Source: Aquilaria yunnanensis
Lineage: Eukaryota > Streptophyta > Magnoliopsida > Malvales > Thymelaeaceae
Assembly: GCA_039654915.1 (NCBI GenBank)
Contig: CM077600.1
Location: 72,115,992-72,179,991, forward strand
DNA length: 64,000 bases
Reading direction: 5' to 3'
The translations under genes were made by a program, and so were the position numbers. A model generated the notes under the pieces. It saw only the letters and a list, made by a program, of their open reading frames with translations. It searched no databases and was not told the DNA's origin. Shown piece after piece: positions 31,597 through 41,046 of this stretch (position 1 is the first letter of the stretch; each line of letters opens with the position of its first letter).

Positions 31597-34500
31597 TTAT
31601 GCAAAGTATTTCTTTACTGCATCCGAATTTACTGGCTTCGGTAATTCTCGTCCATCCATTTCTGTCAGAATTAGTGCCCCTCCTGAAAATGCTTTCTTCA
31701 CGACATATGGCCCGTCATAATTTGGTGTCCATTTTCCTCTTGAATCATGTTGCATGGGTAAAATTTTCTTGAGCACTATGTCACCCTCGTGAAATTGTCG
31801 TGGGCGAACCTTTTTGTTGTAAGAACGAATCATCCTTCTTTGATAAAGTTGTCCATGGCAGAGGGCTATCGTTCTTCTTTCATCAATTAGATTTAATTGC
31901 TCGTATCTAGCTTTGACCCATTCTGCTTCTCTTAATTGAGTATCCATTAGTACCCTTAATGAAGGTATTTCAACTTCGATGGGCAATACAGCCTCCATAC
32001 CGTATACCAGAGAAAAAGGTGTTGCTCCAGTAGAAGTACGAGTAGAAGTTCTATAAGCATGTAGTGCAAAAGGTAACATCTCATGCCAGTCCTTGTAAGT
32101 GACGATCATCTTTTCAACAATTCTCTTGATATTTTTATTGGCCGCTTCTACTGCACCATTCATCATTGGTCGATAAGGTGCCGAATTGAGATGTTTGATT
32201 TTGAACTGCCGGCACAAAGTCTGCATCATTGCATTGTTCAGGTTCGTGGCATTGTCTGAGATGATACATTCCGGCGGCCCATAACGACAAATGATTTCTT
32301 TCTTAATGAACCGGCATACCACCTTTTGAGTCACACTTGCATATGACATAGCTTCTACCCATTTAGTGAAGTAGTCAATTGCCACTAGGATGAATTTGTG
32401 ACCATTGGAAGCTTTAGGGGTAATGGCTCCAATGACGTCAATTCCCCACATGGCAAAAGGCCAAGGTATTGCTGTTACATTAAGAGGGGTGGGTGGAGCT
32501 TGGATCTTGTTGGCATATATTTGACATTTGTGACATTTTCTCACGTGATTAATACAATCACTTTCCAATGTGAGCCAATAGTAGCCAGCCCTCATTATTT
32601 GTCTTGCCATGGTATGACCACTAGTGTGTGCTCCACATATTCCAGAATGAACTTCTTCCATGATCTTTCGTGCTTCATGAGTATCTACACAGCGAAGTAG
32701 CATCGAGTCTGGGGTTTTCTTGTAGAGTATGTCTAGGTTTAAAAGAAAACCCATTGACAATCTTCGTAGAAATTTCTTGTCATTTTCTGATGCTTCTAGT
32801 GGATATGTTCGTTCTTGGAGGTATTTCTTGATATCATGATACCAAGGCTTTCCATCCAATTCTTCTTCGATGCTCATGCAATAAGCTGGAGAATCTATTA
32901 TTTTCATCTCGAACACAGGAGTATGCTCAGGGTCGCTTATCTTGTACATAGCAGCCAAAGTAGCTAAAGCGTCTGGGATTTGATTATCTTCCCTTGGAAG
33001 ATGATGGAAACTTATACTGTTAAATCTTCGAGTCATGTCTAGTATAAGCTTTTGGTAAGGGATTAATTTTGAATCTCTTGTCTCCCATTCTCCATTGATT
33101 TGATATATGACTAATGCGGAATCCCCATAGACTCGGAGATCTCGCACTTTCAAATCCAATGCCATTTGGAGTCCCATAGCACATGCTTCATACTCTACTA
33201 TATTGTTGGTACAAGGAAATGTAATTTTTGCTGTGAGGGGAAACTGCTCTCCGCTTGGAGAGATGAGTATAGCTCCGATCCCTTGTCCCAAAGCATTAGA
33301 TGCTCCATCGAATGCCATTTTCCATGTTTCATTTTCTTCATCGACTTCCTGTTCTATCGTCATTATATCTCCATCAGGAAAGTCCATTCTCATGGGCTCA
33401 TAATCCTCCAATGCTCTATCAGCCAGATATTCAGCGATCACACTTCCTTTTACGGCCTTTTGGGTGACATACTGTATGTCGTATTCAGATAACAGCATTT
33501 GCCATTTTGCAATCCTGCCTGATAAAGCGGGTTTCTCGAAAATGTACTTAATGGGGTCAGTCTTGGAGATCAGTAATGTTGTGTTGTTGAGCATGTAGTG
33601 TCGTAGTCGATGTGCTACCCATGCAAGGGCACAACAGGACTTTTCTACTATTGAGTATTTAGCTTCATATGTGGTAAGCTTTTTGCTCAAATAGTAAATT
33701 GCATGCTCCTTCTTGCTTGTCTCATCACGTTGACCCAATACGGATCCTAATGAAGAATCCTGTATGGATAAATATAGAATCAACGGTTCTCCGGATCGAG
33801 GTGGTATCAAGACTGGTGGATTTGATAGATATCGTTTGATTTTCTCGAACGCTTCTTGGCATTCGTTATTCCACTCAATCGGATTGTTCTTCTTTAGTGA
33901 TTTGAAAAGCGGTTCACACTTGGACGTCAATTGTGATATGAACCTTGCTATGAAGTTGATTCTACCCAGAAAACTTCTTACTTGTTTTGGAGTCTTCGGG
34001 GGTTGCATTTCTTGTATCGCTTTGACTTTACTCGGGTCAACTCGAATCCCGTCCTTGCTGACTATGAAACCCAATAACTTTCCTGAAGAGGCTCCAAAAG
34101 TACATTTGGCAGGATTCAACTTCAATTGATATTTGCGAAGTCTATCGAATAGTTTTCTTAGCACTTTTAGATGCCCCCCAGCAGTGAAAGTTTTGGCGAT
34201 CATGTCGTCCACATATACTTCAATTTCTTTATGCATCATGTCATGGAACAACGTGACCATGGCTCTTTGATATGTAGCACCAGCATTCTTTAACCCGAAA
34301 GGCATCACCTTATAGTAGAAGGTACCCCAAAGGGTAATAAAAGCAGTTTTTATCATGTCATCTGGATCAAGTTTGATTTGATTGTATCCAGAAAAACCAT
34401 CCATGAAGGAAAAGTAGGAGTTTCCTGCGGTATTATCCACCAGTGTATCAATATGAGGAAGTGGGAAGTTATCTTTAGGACTGGCTTCGTTCAAAGGCCG

Positions 34501-34995
34501 GTAGTCCTGACAAACTCTTAGTTTCCCACTTTCTTTCTTTTCGACTGGGACAATGTTAACCACCCATTCTGTATATTCAGCGACCCCAAGAAATCCTGCA
34601 TCCCACAGCTTTCGAATCTCGTCTTTTACTCTTAAGATTAACTCCGGCTTTAATCTTCGTAACTTCTGTCTGACAGGCTTCGCCCCAGGCTTCAAAGGTA
34701 TTTTGTGTAGTACTATGTCTGAGCTTAAGCCAGGCATATCTTGGTATGACCAAGCGAATACATCCACATATTCTTTCAATAAATGGACTAATTCTTCTTT
34801 TTCTTCAGGAGGGAATAAAGTGCCAATCTTGACTTCTTTTACATCCTGACTGTCTCCCAGGTTGAATACCTCAGTTGGTTCTTGACTTGTTGCTCTTTCT
34901 TTTTCATCTCGCTCAATCATTTTTAATAGCTCAGGAGATACTTGAAGATCTTCGTCATCCGAGTCGGTAGTGTTTACAGGATTATCAAAGTTCAT
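31597..34995 (-). CDS. pol: Ogre-type Pol: reverse transcriptase, two RNase H domains, integrase
   Basis: 1132 residues with the ATG at 34995, though splicing would join it to Gag from 35026. Reverse transcriptase spans about 110-310 with YVDD at 261-264. A first RNase H lies at about 395-520. A second, archaeal-type RNase H lies at about 560-690 (Asp563, Glu601, Asp625, Asp685), which is typical of the Tat lineage. Integrase has its HHCC finger ending at Cys821/Cys824 and the catalytic triad Asp853, Asp914 and Glu950 with 35-residue spacing. No chromodomain follows. All active-site residues are present and the frame is open, so the enzyme set looks functional. It copies the element's RNA and inserts the DNA. 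Confidence 0.95.
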   Translation of the reverse strand: MNFDNPVNTTDSDDEDLQVSPELLKMIERDEKERATSQEPTEVFNLGDSQDVKEVKIGTLFPPEEKEELVHLLKEYVDVFAWSYQDMPGLSSDIVLHKIPLKPGAKPVRQKLRRLKPELILRVKDEIRKLWDAGFLGVAEYTEWVVNIVPVEKKESGKLRVCQDYRPLNEASPKDNFPLPHIDTLVDNTAGNSYFSFMDGFSGYNQIKLDPDDMIKTAFITLWGTFYYKVMPFGLKNAGATYQRAMVTLFHDMMHKEIEVYVDDMIAKTFTAGGHLKVLRKLFDRLRKYQLKLNPAKCTFGASSGKLLGFIVSKDGIRVDPSKVKAIQEMQPPKTPKQVRSFLGRINFIARFISQLTSKCEPLFKSLKKNNPIEWNNECQEAFEKIKRYLSNPPVLIPPRSGEPLILYLSIQDSSLGSVLGQRDETSKKEHAIYYLSKKLTTYEAKYSIVEKSCCALAWVAHRLRHYMLNNTTLLISKTDPIKYIFEKPALSGRIAKWQMLLSEYDIQYVTQKAVKGSVIAEYLADRALEDYEPMRMDFPDGDIMTIEQEVDEENETWKMAFDGASNALGQGIGAILISPSGEQFPLTAKITFPCTNNIVEYEACAMGLQMALDLKVRDLRVYGDSALVIYQINGEWETRDSKLIPYQKLILDMTRRFNSISFHHLPREDNQIPDALATLAAMYKISDPEHTPVFEMKIIDSPAYCMSIEEELDGKPWYHDIKKYLQERTYPLEASENDKKFLRRLSMGFLLNLDILYKKTPDSMLLRCVDTHEARKIMEEVHSGICGAHTSGHTMARQIMRAGYYWLTLESDCINHVRKCHKCQIYANKIQAPPTPLNVTAIPWPFAMWGIDVIGAITPKASNGHKFILVAIDYFTKWVEAMSYASVTQKVVCRFIKKEIICRYGPPECIISDNATNLNNAMMQTLCRQFKIKHLNSAPYRPMMNGAVEAANKNIKRIVEKMIVTYKDWHEMLPFALHAYRTSTRTSTGATPFSLVYGMEAVLPIEVEIPSLRVLMDTQLREAEWVKARYEQLNLIDERRTIALCHGQLYQRRMIRSYNKKVRPRQFHEGDIVLKKILPMQHDSRGKWTPNYDGPYVVKKAFSGGALILTEMDGRELPKPVNSDAVKKYFA

Positions 34996-35026
34996 TCTTT
35001 CATTGTCATCAAAGAGAGTTTTGGGT

Positions 35027-35231
35027 CTGCATTATCCAGAGAGAAAAGAAAGAGAAGAGAGAAAAAAAAAAAATGGCACGAATGAGATGGATGCAAACTG
35101 GTACTTTATTTACAATGTGCATAAATCACAACTTTATTGGAATAAAAAGCAATAACTAAAAGGTTCACTTAAACAAAGACTACACCCTATTGATTGAACC
35201 TTTCTTTAGGAGGTTTTTACTATTAGATTAC
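35027..35231 (-). other. Predicted intron joining Gag-protease to Pol
   Basis: The donor AAA/GTAATC overlaps the last Gag codon and stop. The acceptor ATGCAG follows a long pyrimidine tract (35040-35080). Removing 205 bases deletes the Gag stop codon and places Pol in frame with Gag-protease. An intron at this point is established for Ogre elements and sets the ratio of Gag to Pol. Confidence 0.8.
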
Positions 35232-38200
35232 TTTGGAAAGCTTTCAATTATAACAGGCAGTTCTATCGCCTCCCAATTGTTCAGCACATCCCGTGGGCCA
35301 CAAGGTTGAATGAGCTCCTCCTCTTCAGGTGAATCGCTGATGATTGCCTGAATAGAAAGACTTTCAAAAGACTTGTTGATGTTGATAGTCAGCTTGCCTT
35401 CATTGTCATTTTTCGGAATGAGACCACCACTCACGAACGTTTCGGTGATTTCAGGGATATCCAGATTTCTTTCCTGGAGAGGATGCCCTGTTAATCGTGC
35501 AATCCTCTTTTCTCTTTTTTCAGCTATTGCCTTCATTTTATCATGTCTTGTCGGTGTGAAGCCTAGGCCGTATTTCCCTTCATTTGCGGATATTTTCAAT
35601 GGCTCTAGGATTCCTTGTAAATCTTGTCCCAAACCTAACCCCGGTGAGTATCCTCCTTTTATCATGAGTTTGGCGACCATGCGACTTGTTTTAGAGATGT
35701 TAGGAATGGGTTCTTCTCCATATTCACTGACATAAGCAGCATTGACAATCTCAAAAGACCTGAAGGAGCAATCAGGTATATTTTCATTGACCTCAACATA
35801 TTGAGCATCCGCAGGTCTAGATAGCAGAATGTCTTCTTCAGCAAAGACTGTGATTATCTTTCCTTCAATGATGAATTTCATTTTTTGATGTAATGAGGAA
35901 GGAATTGCTCCAGCCATATGGATCCATGGTCTTCCCAGTAGACAAGTATAAGATGGAGAAATGTCCATGACTTGGAGTGTGATATGGAAAAGACAGGGAC
36001 CAATCCCAATTGGTAGCTCTATTTCTCCAACCACATCTCTCTTTGTTCCGTCAAATGCTCGAACAACAATATGACTGTTGTTGAGGTGTGATGGGTCTAA
36101 ACCGATCTTATGTAAAGTTTCTAATGGCATTACATTTAGAGCTGATCCATTGTCGATCAGAACTCTAGCCATAATCCGATCTTTGTATTTAATCGAAATA
36201 TGTAGAGCCTTAGAGTGACCCCTTCCTTCTGCTGGTATCTCATCGTCAGTGAATGTGATGAGATTTTGTGCCGTGATGTTGTTGACAAGGTGGTCAAAGT
36301 TGTTCACGGAGATATCTTGTTCAACATAAGCCTTATTCAGGACTTTGAGAAGAGCTTCTCGATGGGCATCAGAACTTAAGAGCAATGAAAGTATGGAGAT
36401 CTTTGCTGGCAGACGGTTCAACTGCTCCACGATGCTGTATTCACTTTGCTTTATGAGTTTGAGAAACTCAGTAGCTTGTTCATCTGTTACTGCTCGAGGC
36501 ATCTCTTGCTCTTTAGATGTGTTAATAGGTCCATTTGCTGGATCCGTAACATTCTTCTCTTGTTGGAGCTTGTTCATTTGCTCGGGAGAATAACACCGAC
36601 CACTTCTAGTCATGCCCCCAACTTCTAACGGAGTTGATGTGATGTTAGAAGTATAGCCATAGTTCCATGGAACAGTTTTGTCTGATTTGTACGGGAATGG
36701 CTTTGGAACTTGAATTCTTAAAGGCTTGAGAGCAGATTTTGAGATTGGAATGACTAGTGGCCTTGGCATGATATTGACTTCTTGTTCTTTAATTATCACA
36801 TTCACGTCATCCTCTTTATCTGACATAAAAACGATGATTTGAGAGGAGTCCATGAGACTTTGTAGACTTTTACGGAATTCTGGGCATTCTTGGATAGAAT
36901 GACTCTTACTGTTATGAAAGTTGCACCATTCCTCATGCTCGACTTCTTTATTTCCAGAAGACTTTCCTATGATAATCCCTTCTTTCACAAGGCATGAATA
37001 TACATGCTTAAGAGGGGTTATGATATCATTGACTGTTTTCTTCATCGGCCAGTATTCTTCCATCATATTGACTGGTTTGGCTTGATGAGGAGGCAATGGA
37101 TTATGAGTGACGTTTGGTTCATCGGAAAAGTCCAACCACTTTGACTCAATTAATTGTTGGACTATACGCTTCAATGCTATGCAATTTTCGAGTCCGTGGC
37201 CCACGGCACCATCATGATATGGGCAATTTAGTTTAGGGTCATACCATGTTGGATATGGGGGTTCGAATGGCCTTGTGGGAATTGGGTGAATGAGTTGGCT
37301 CTGGATGAGTTTTGGATATAACTCAGTATAAGTCATGGGAATCGGTGCGAAAATTTCTCTTGGTCTTGGTGCAGGCATTGGAGGAGTCGGAACAGGTGGC
37401 CGTAACTGATTAGGCCTGTTGAGAGGATAATTGTTGGGTCTATTGGGAAGATAATCACTGGGCCTATTTGGAGGATAATCATTGGGCCTATTGGTAGGAT
37501 AATAATTGGGCCTGTTGGCAGAATAGGATAGGCGAGGTCCGGTAGCCACGGTACCCACGAGGGGAATCCCTCTTCCTCGTCCGATTTGTTGTATTTCTTC
37601 ATCTTTTCTTCTGGATGGTCCTCCTCTTTTCATAGGATCACTAAAGGACTCAGTAATCTTCCCGGTCCTGATACCATGCTCGATCCTTTCTCCAGACATG
37701 ACTACGTCGGAGAAGTTAGCTGCCGCATTGCCAATAAGTTTGTCATAATATGGGTATTTCAGTGTCTGGACAAACAAAGTGACCATTTCTCTTTCTGTCA
37801 TGGGTGGCTGTACTTGTGCAGCTAAGTCCCTCCATCGTTGGGCGTATTCCTTAAAAGTTTCTGTTTTTTTCTTCTCCATGTTTTGGAGAGTTTGGCGATC
37901 CGGAGCTAAGTCCATAACATGTTTATAGTTGCCGATGAAGGCCTGAGCAAGGTCATTCCAAGTTTTTATGTTTCTTGGACCTTGGCTTAGATACCACTGT
38001 AATGCTGATTTTGTGAGACTTTCCTGAAAAAGTGCGATCCACACCTTCTCATCTTTGGTAAGTGGTTGTAGTCTTCTGAGAAACAAAGTGATGTGAGTGA
38101 TGGGATCACTCGTTCCATCGTATTTTACGAAATCTGGCACCTTAAAATCTGAAGGGATTACGTCGTCTGGCACTAAGCAGAGGTCATCCACTGAAAGGGA

Positions 38201-38539
38201 TCCGAATATAGTGCCTCCTTCAATGGCTCTCAGTCTTTTCTCTATTGTCTCGATTTTTTGAGATTCTGCTTCATCTTTTGGTAATGTCTTCTTCTCTTCC
38301 TGTACAGTGTCTTGTTTCAGGTGAACACTAGCAGAGGGTCCTGATTCTTGAAACAGGTTTTCTTGGACTGAGACTCGTTGCGGGGTGAATCCCGGGGGAT
38401 AAGTGGGATCTTGTACTTCTTTGATGGGGACTTGAGTTGCTTTCCCTTTGATTAATTCCATCAATTGTTTCATCTGTTCTGACATACTTTCAATCTTGGA
38501 CTCCATCTCCATGAGACGTCCTTCGGCTTGTTCTGCCAT
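35228..38539 (-). CDS. gag-pro: Ogre-type Gag-protease with G-patch
   Basis: 1103 residues. A coiled-coil start (1-35) is followed by the retrotransposon gag domain (about 130-290). Next is a Pro/Asn repeat of NRPNDYPP-like units (342-376), then two Cys/His fingers of unusual C-x2-H...H-x4-C form (439-453 and 539-552). The aspartic protease is at about 780-895, with Asp796-Asn-Gly and LLGRPWI at 867-873. A G-patch (about 955-1000, GGYSPGLGLGQ) follows. Catalytic DNG in place of DTG or DSG is seen in some retrotransposon proteases. Gag forms the particle and the protease matures it. The final codon overlaps the intron donor. Confidence 0.93.
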   Translation of the reverse strand: MAEQAEGRLMEMESKIESMSEQMKQLMELIKGKATQVPIKEVQDPTYPPGFTPQRVSVQENLFQESGPSASVHLKQDTVQEEKKTLPKDEAESQKIETIEKRLRAIEGGTIFGSLSVDDLCLVPDDVIPSDFKVPDFVKYDGTSDPITHITLFLRRLQPLTKDEKVWIALFQESLTKSALQWYLSQGPRNIKTWNDLAQAFIGNYKHVMDLAPDRQTLQNMEKKKTETFKEYAQRWRDLAAQVQPPMTEREMVTLFVQTLKYPYYDKLIGNAAANFSDVVMSGERIEHGIRTGKITESFSDPMKRGGPSRRKDEEIQQIGRGRGIPLVGTVATGPRLSYSANRPNYYPTNRPNDYPPNRPSDYLPNRPNNYPLNRPNQLRPPVPTPPMPAPRPREIFAPIPMTYTELYPKLIQSQLIHPIPTRPFEPPYPTWYDPKLNCPYHDGAVGHGLENCIALKRIVQQLIESKWLDFSDEPNVTHNPLPPHQAKPVNMMEEYWPMKKTVNDIITPLKHVYSCLVKEGIIIGKSSGNKEVEHEEWCNFHNSKSHSIQECPEFRKSLQSLMDSSQIIVFMSDKEDDVNVIIKEQEVNIMPRPLVIPISKSALKPLRIQVPKPFPYKSDKTVPWNYGYTSNITSTPLEVGGMTRSGRCYSPEQMNKLQQEKNVTDPANGPINTSKEQEMPRAVTDEQATEFLKLIKQSEYSIVEQLNRLPAKISILSLLLSSDAHREALLKVLNKAYVEQDISVNNFDHLVNNITAQNLITFTDDEIPAEGRGHSKALHISIKYKDRIMARVLIDNGSALNVMPLETLHKIGLDPSHLNNSHIVVRAFDGTKRDVVGEIELPIGIGPCLFHITLQVMDISPSYTCLLGRPWIHMAGAIPSSLHQKMKFIIEGKIITVFAEEDILLSRPADAQYVEVNENIPDCSFRSFEIVNAAYVSEYGEEPIPNISKTSRMVAKLMIKGGYSPGLGLGQDLQGILEPLKISANEGKYGLGFTPTRHDKMKAIAEKREKRIARLTGHPLQERNLDIPEITETFVSGGLIPKNDNEGKLTININKSFESLSIQAIISDSPEEEELIQPCGPRDVLNNWEAIELPVIIESFPK

Positions 38540-38726
38540 TAATCTTGTTTGGAGTCGAGTTGAATATCGGTGTTGAGGTCCAATTTTACCCTTTTAAAGG
38601 AATATTTATTTTATTAGATTCTATGTGTGTATGATTGATGTGATGGATGCATGCATGAATATTGTAAATACTTGGTGAAAGAAGAACTATAATGGAGTTT
38701 CTCAATTACATTCAGCAAAGGTTTGT

Positions 38727-40421
38727 TTAAAAGAAACGACCCAAAGTACAATACTGCTTTCTGGCCTTAGATATGAACTCCATCATTCTTTGAACATTTA
38801 CTGATGGAGTAGGACAGCTCAGTTCTTCTAACTCCTTGGCTTCTTCGCCCATTAGTTGGGCTTGTTCTGTAACTTTTCTGACTTCTACCAAAAATGTTTG
38901 CAATTGATCTTGAGAAAATCTGTATTGATCTTCCCAGTATCTGACTCTCATCTCTTTTTGATCGGTTTCATCAACCAATTGGGAGATGACTTGTTTTTGG
39001 TATTCAACTTTCTCTTCGAGGAGTTGTGTTTTGTGACCGAGCTGTTGCATGTCAAGGAGCATCCTCTTGTTCTTCTCCTTTTCTTCCTCTAGTTCTTTCT
39101 CCAACTCTCTTTTCGCCAATTTTCTGATGACCTCTTCAGGTAGAACTATTCCTTCCTTCCGGTTATTTCTCCATTCATAATAAGCAGTGGGAGAAATAAT
39201 AGGCCCCGACTTCAATATGAAAATTCTTTTCCACGCAACTGAAATACCCATTGCGAGCTTATTTGAATTTGGATCTTCGTGTGAAAATTCCAACTTACTC
39301 AGATTATGCGTCATGGGTATAAATTGCATGGACCCAAATTGTTTTCGTACTTGAGCTGGGGCATAACTTGTTCCTCCCCATATACCTAAGAGAGGAACCC
39401 ACGGGCAATTGCCGCAACGGTAGACAGCGCGGGTGGAGGTAGACCAGGGGGCTCTCCATTCAATTTGGAATTCGGTGATGTTCTTGAAATAATCAACCCA
39501 TGCTTCCTTGCTGTCGTGATGAATGGTTTCACTTTTCAAAAAGGCTTCGATTGGGATGAAGTCCTTTGAAAAGCGATTTCCAAAATGTTGCTTCTCATAA
39601 GGAAGGTGGCTTTTGATCCAAATGTTGAGGAGATGTGAACATCCTATGAATTTGCCCCCTCTTTGACGACAAAAGTTTAATGCCCTGATAGTTTCACATA
39701 ATATTACTGAGGTCGGATTTATTTGAGCATTGCAGATTTGCTCAAATAGTGTAATGATGTCTCCTTCAATGAATCCGACAATTCTTGGGAAGACTACCAG
39801 GCCATATATCGCCAAGGCGAAAAGCTTGCGTCGTTGATTTTTCTGAGGGAGAACGTGACTTAATTGTTTTAAGTCGATCCAACTGATAAATTTTCGAGAT
39901 CCTTTTGTTGCAAACTTGGTTTGAAGACTGGAAGCTGGCATATCCAATAATTTTGCTAGGGCTCGATGAGGCTCCGTTCTTCTATCATGTTGATAAGTCT
40001 CGATTGGATAGTCGGAGGACCAACCCAAGAGGCTGTTGTATTCTTCAATGGTTGGAACCAGATCCATCTTATCGAAAGAAAAGCATCGATAAAATGGATC
40101 CCAAAATTGTATTAGAGCCCGGACAAGTGATGCATCAACGGTAACCTTTAGTAGGCAAGTGATGTGACCATATTTTGCCGTAAAAGCTTCCCGATCAGCA
40201 GAATTCCAACTATTCCAGACTTGCAATAATTCCGTGGTGTCGTTCTGATTTATCCGGACCAATACCTGGTCCTTAAGCTGTACGTGAGAGTGGGATGTCA
40301 GAGCATCTCCGTGAAGCTTTTGAGTCGTTTCGGAATATTCCATAGCTTCAGGCTGAGTTTCGATTACCGTGTCATTCCATGATCCAGTAACAGCCGTGGG
40401 AAGATAATCCAGAATATCCAT
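38727..40421 (-). CDS. Ogre ORF1 protein upstream of Gag, function unknown
   Basis: 564 residues, 187 bases before Gag. The central part (about 60-330) resembles the plant domain of unknown function found in Ogre ORF1 and mobile-domain-like proteins (WDPFYRCFSFDKMDLVPTIE, then an MDLV-type segment). The C-terminal third is Lys/Glu-rich and predicted coiled coil. An ORF before gag is a defining feature of Ogre elements, and its role is not known. The frame is intact. It is the first gene after the primer site and would be the first translated on the full transcript. Confidence 0.8.
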   Translation of the reverse strand: MDILDYLPTAVTGSWNDTVIETQPEAMEYSETTQKLHGDALTSHSHVQLKDQVLVRINQNDTTELLQVWNSWNSADREAFTAKYGHITCLLKVTVDASLVRALIQFWDPFYRCFSFDKMDLVPTIEEYNSLLGWSSDYPIETYQHDRRTEPHRALAKLLDMPASSLQTKFATKGSRKFISWIDLKQLSHVLPQKNQRRKLFALAIYGLVVFPRIVGFIEGDIITLFEQICNAQINPTSVILCETIRALNFCRQRGGKFIGCSHLLNIWIKSHLPYEKQHFGNRFSKDFIPIEAFLKSETIHHDSKEAWVDYFKNITEFQIEWRAPWSTSTRAVYRCGNCPWVPLLGIWGGTSYAPAQVRKQFGSMQFIPMTHNLSKLEFSHEDPNSNKLAMGISVAWKRIFILKSGPIISPTAYYEWRNNRKEGIVLPEEVIRKLAKRELEKELEEEKEKNKRMLLDMQQLGHKTQLLEEKVEYQKQVISQLVDETDQKEMRVRYWEDQYRFSQDQLQTFLVEVRKVTEQAQLMGEEAKELEELSCPTPSVNVQRMMEFISKARKQYCTLGRFF

Positions 40422-41025
40422 GATAATAGTTCTTTCACCAAATACTTATCTTTAATGATGAAATGTATATGCCAGAAAAATAAGGAAAAATAGAGTTAGT
40501 AAAAAAAATAACACATAGGATCATACAAACATATAGATAAAACAAAACCTATGGAAATGGGAACCGAGGTATGGGAAATTCTTAATGGCTGGTTCTAAGG
40601 TAGAGTAAGGAATTCTACATGCAGAAGGTGGTTTATCAAAAAGGCAAGGGATAGTTCCCGAATCCCGTCACTGAATCATAGTGATGGCCCGATTCCTTAC
40701 CCTCTAGGGTTTATGTAAGGAATGGATTAATTCGAGTCGTAGCTTTTCGTGGGCCCATGCAGAGACTAACCGTCTCAGAAGGCAATACACTACTTTGCTA
40801 CTTTGAAACCGGTGAAGGCTTGGAGACCGTGGCCTCACAAGGACAGCAACACCAATTCCGCTTAGAAAGAATCGTGTTTGATTTAAGGAAGCTCGGGTAT
40901 AGAGCTTCATTTTGTGAATGCATTATGCATGTTTACTTAAGTAAATATAATATATAAATCCACATAATAGTAAAGCAAAGTAAATAAAAACAAATCAACT
41001 TTAGGCTCGACTCACTAACGTCGAG
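40422..41025 (-). other. Untranslated leader between primer site and ORF1
   Basis: About 600 bases with no supported gene. It is expected to hold packaging signals; short open frames on the plus strand (40757-40957) are not recognisable. Confidence 0.5.
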
Positions 41026-41043
41026 TCCCCAGTGGAGTCGCCA
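41026..41043 (-). promoter_or_regulatory. Primer binding site
   Basis: On the coding strand TGGCGACTCCACTGGGGA begins three bases after the 5' LTR. The initial TGG pairs with the CCA end of a tRNA. Ogre elements are reported to use tRNA-Arg, and this sequence is of that kind, although the exact tRNA was not checked. Confidence 0.75.
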
Positions 41044-41046
41044 AGC

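Noticed and set aside
33166..34129. Plus-strand open frames opposite Pol (33166-33492, 33203-33403, 33764-34129)
   Set aside because: Shadows of the minus-strand reverse transcriptase and RNase H gene, with no recognisable domain.
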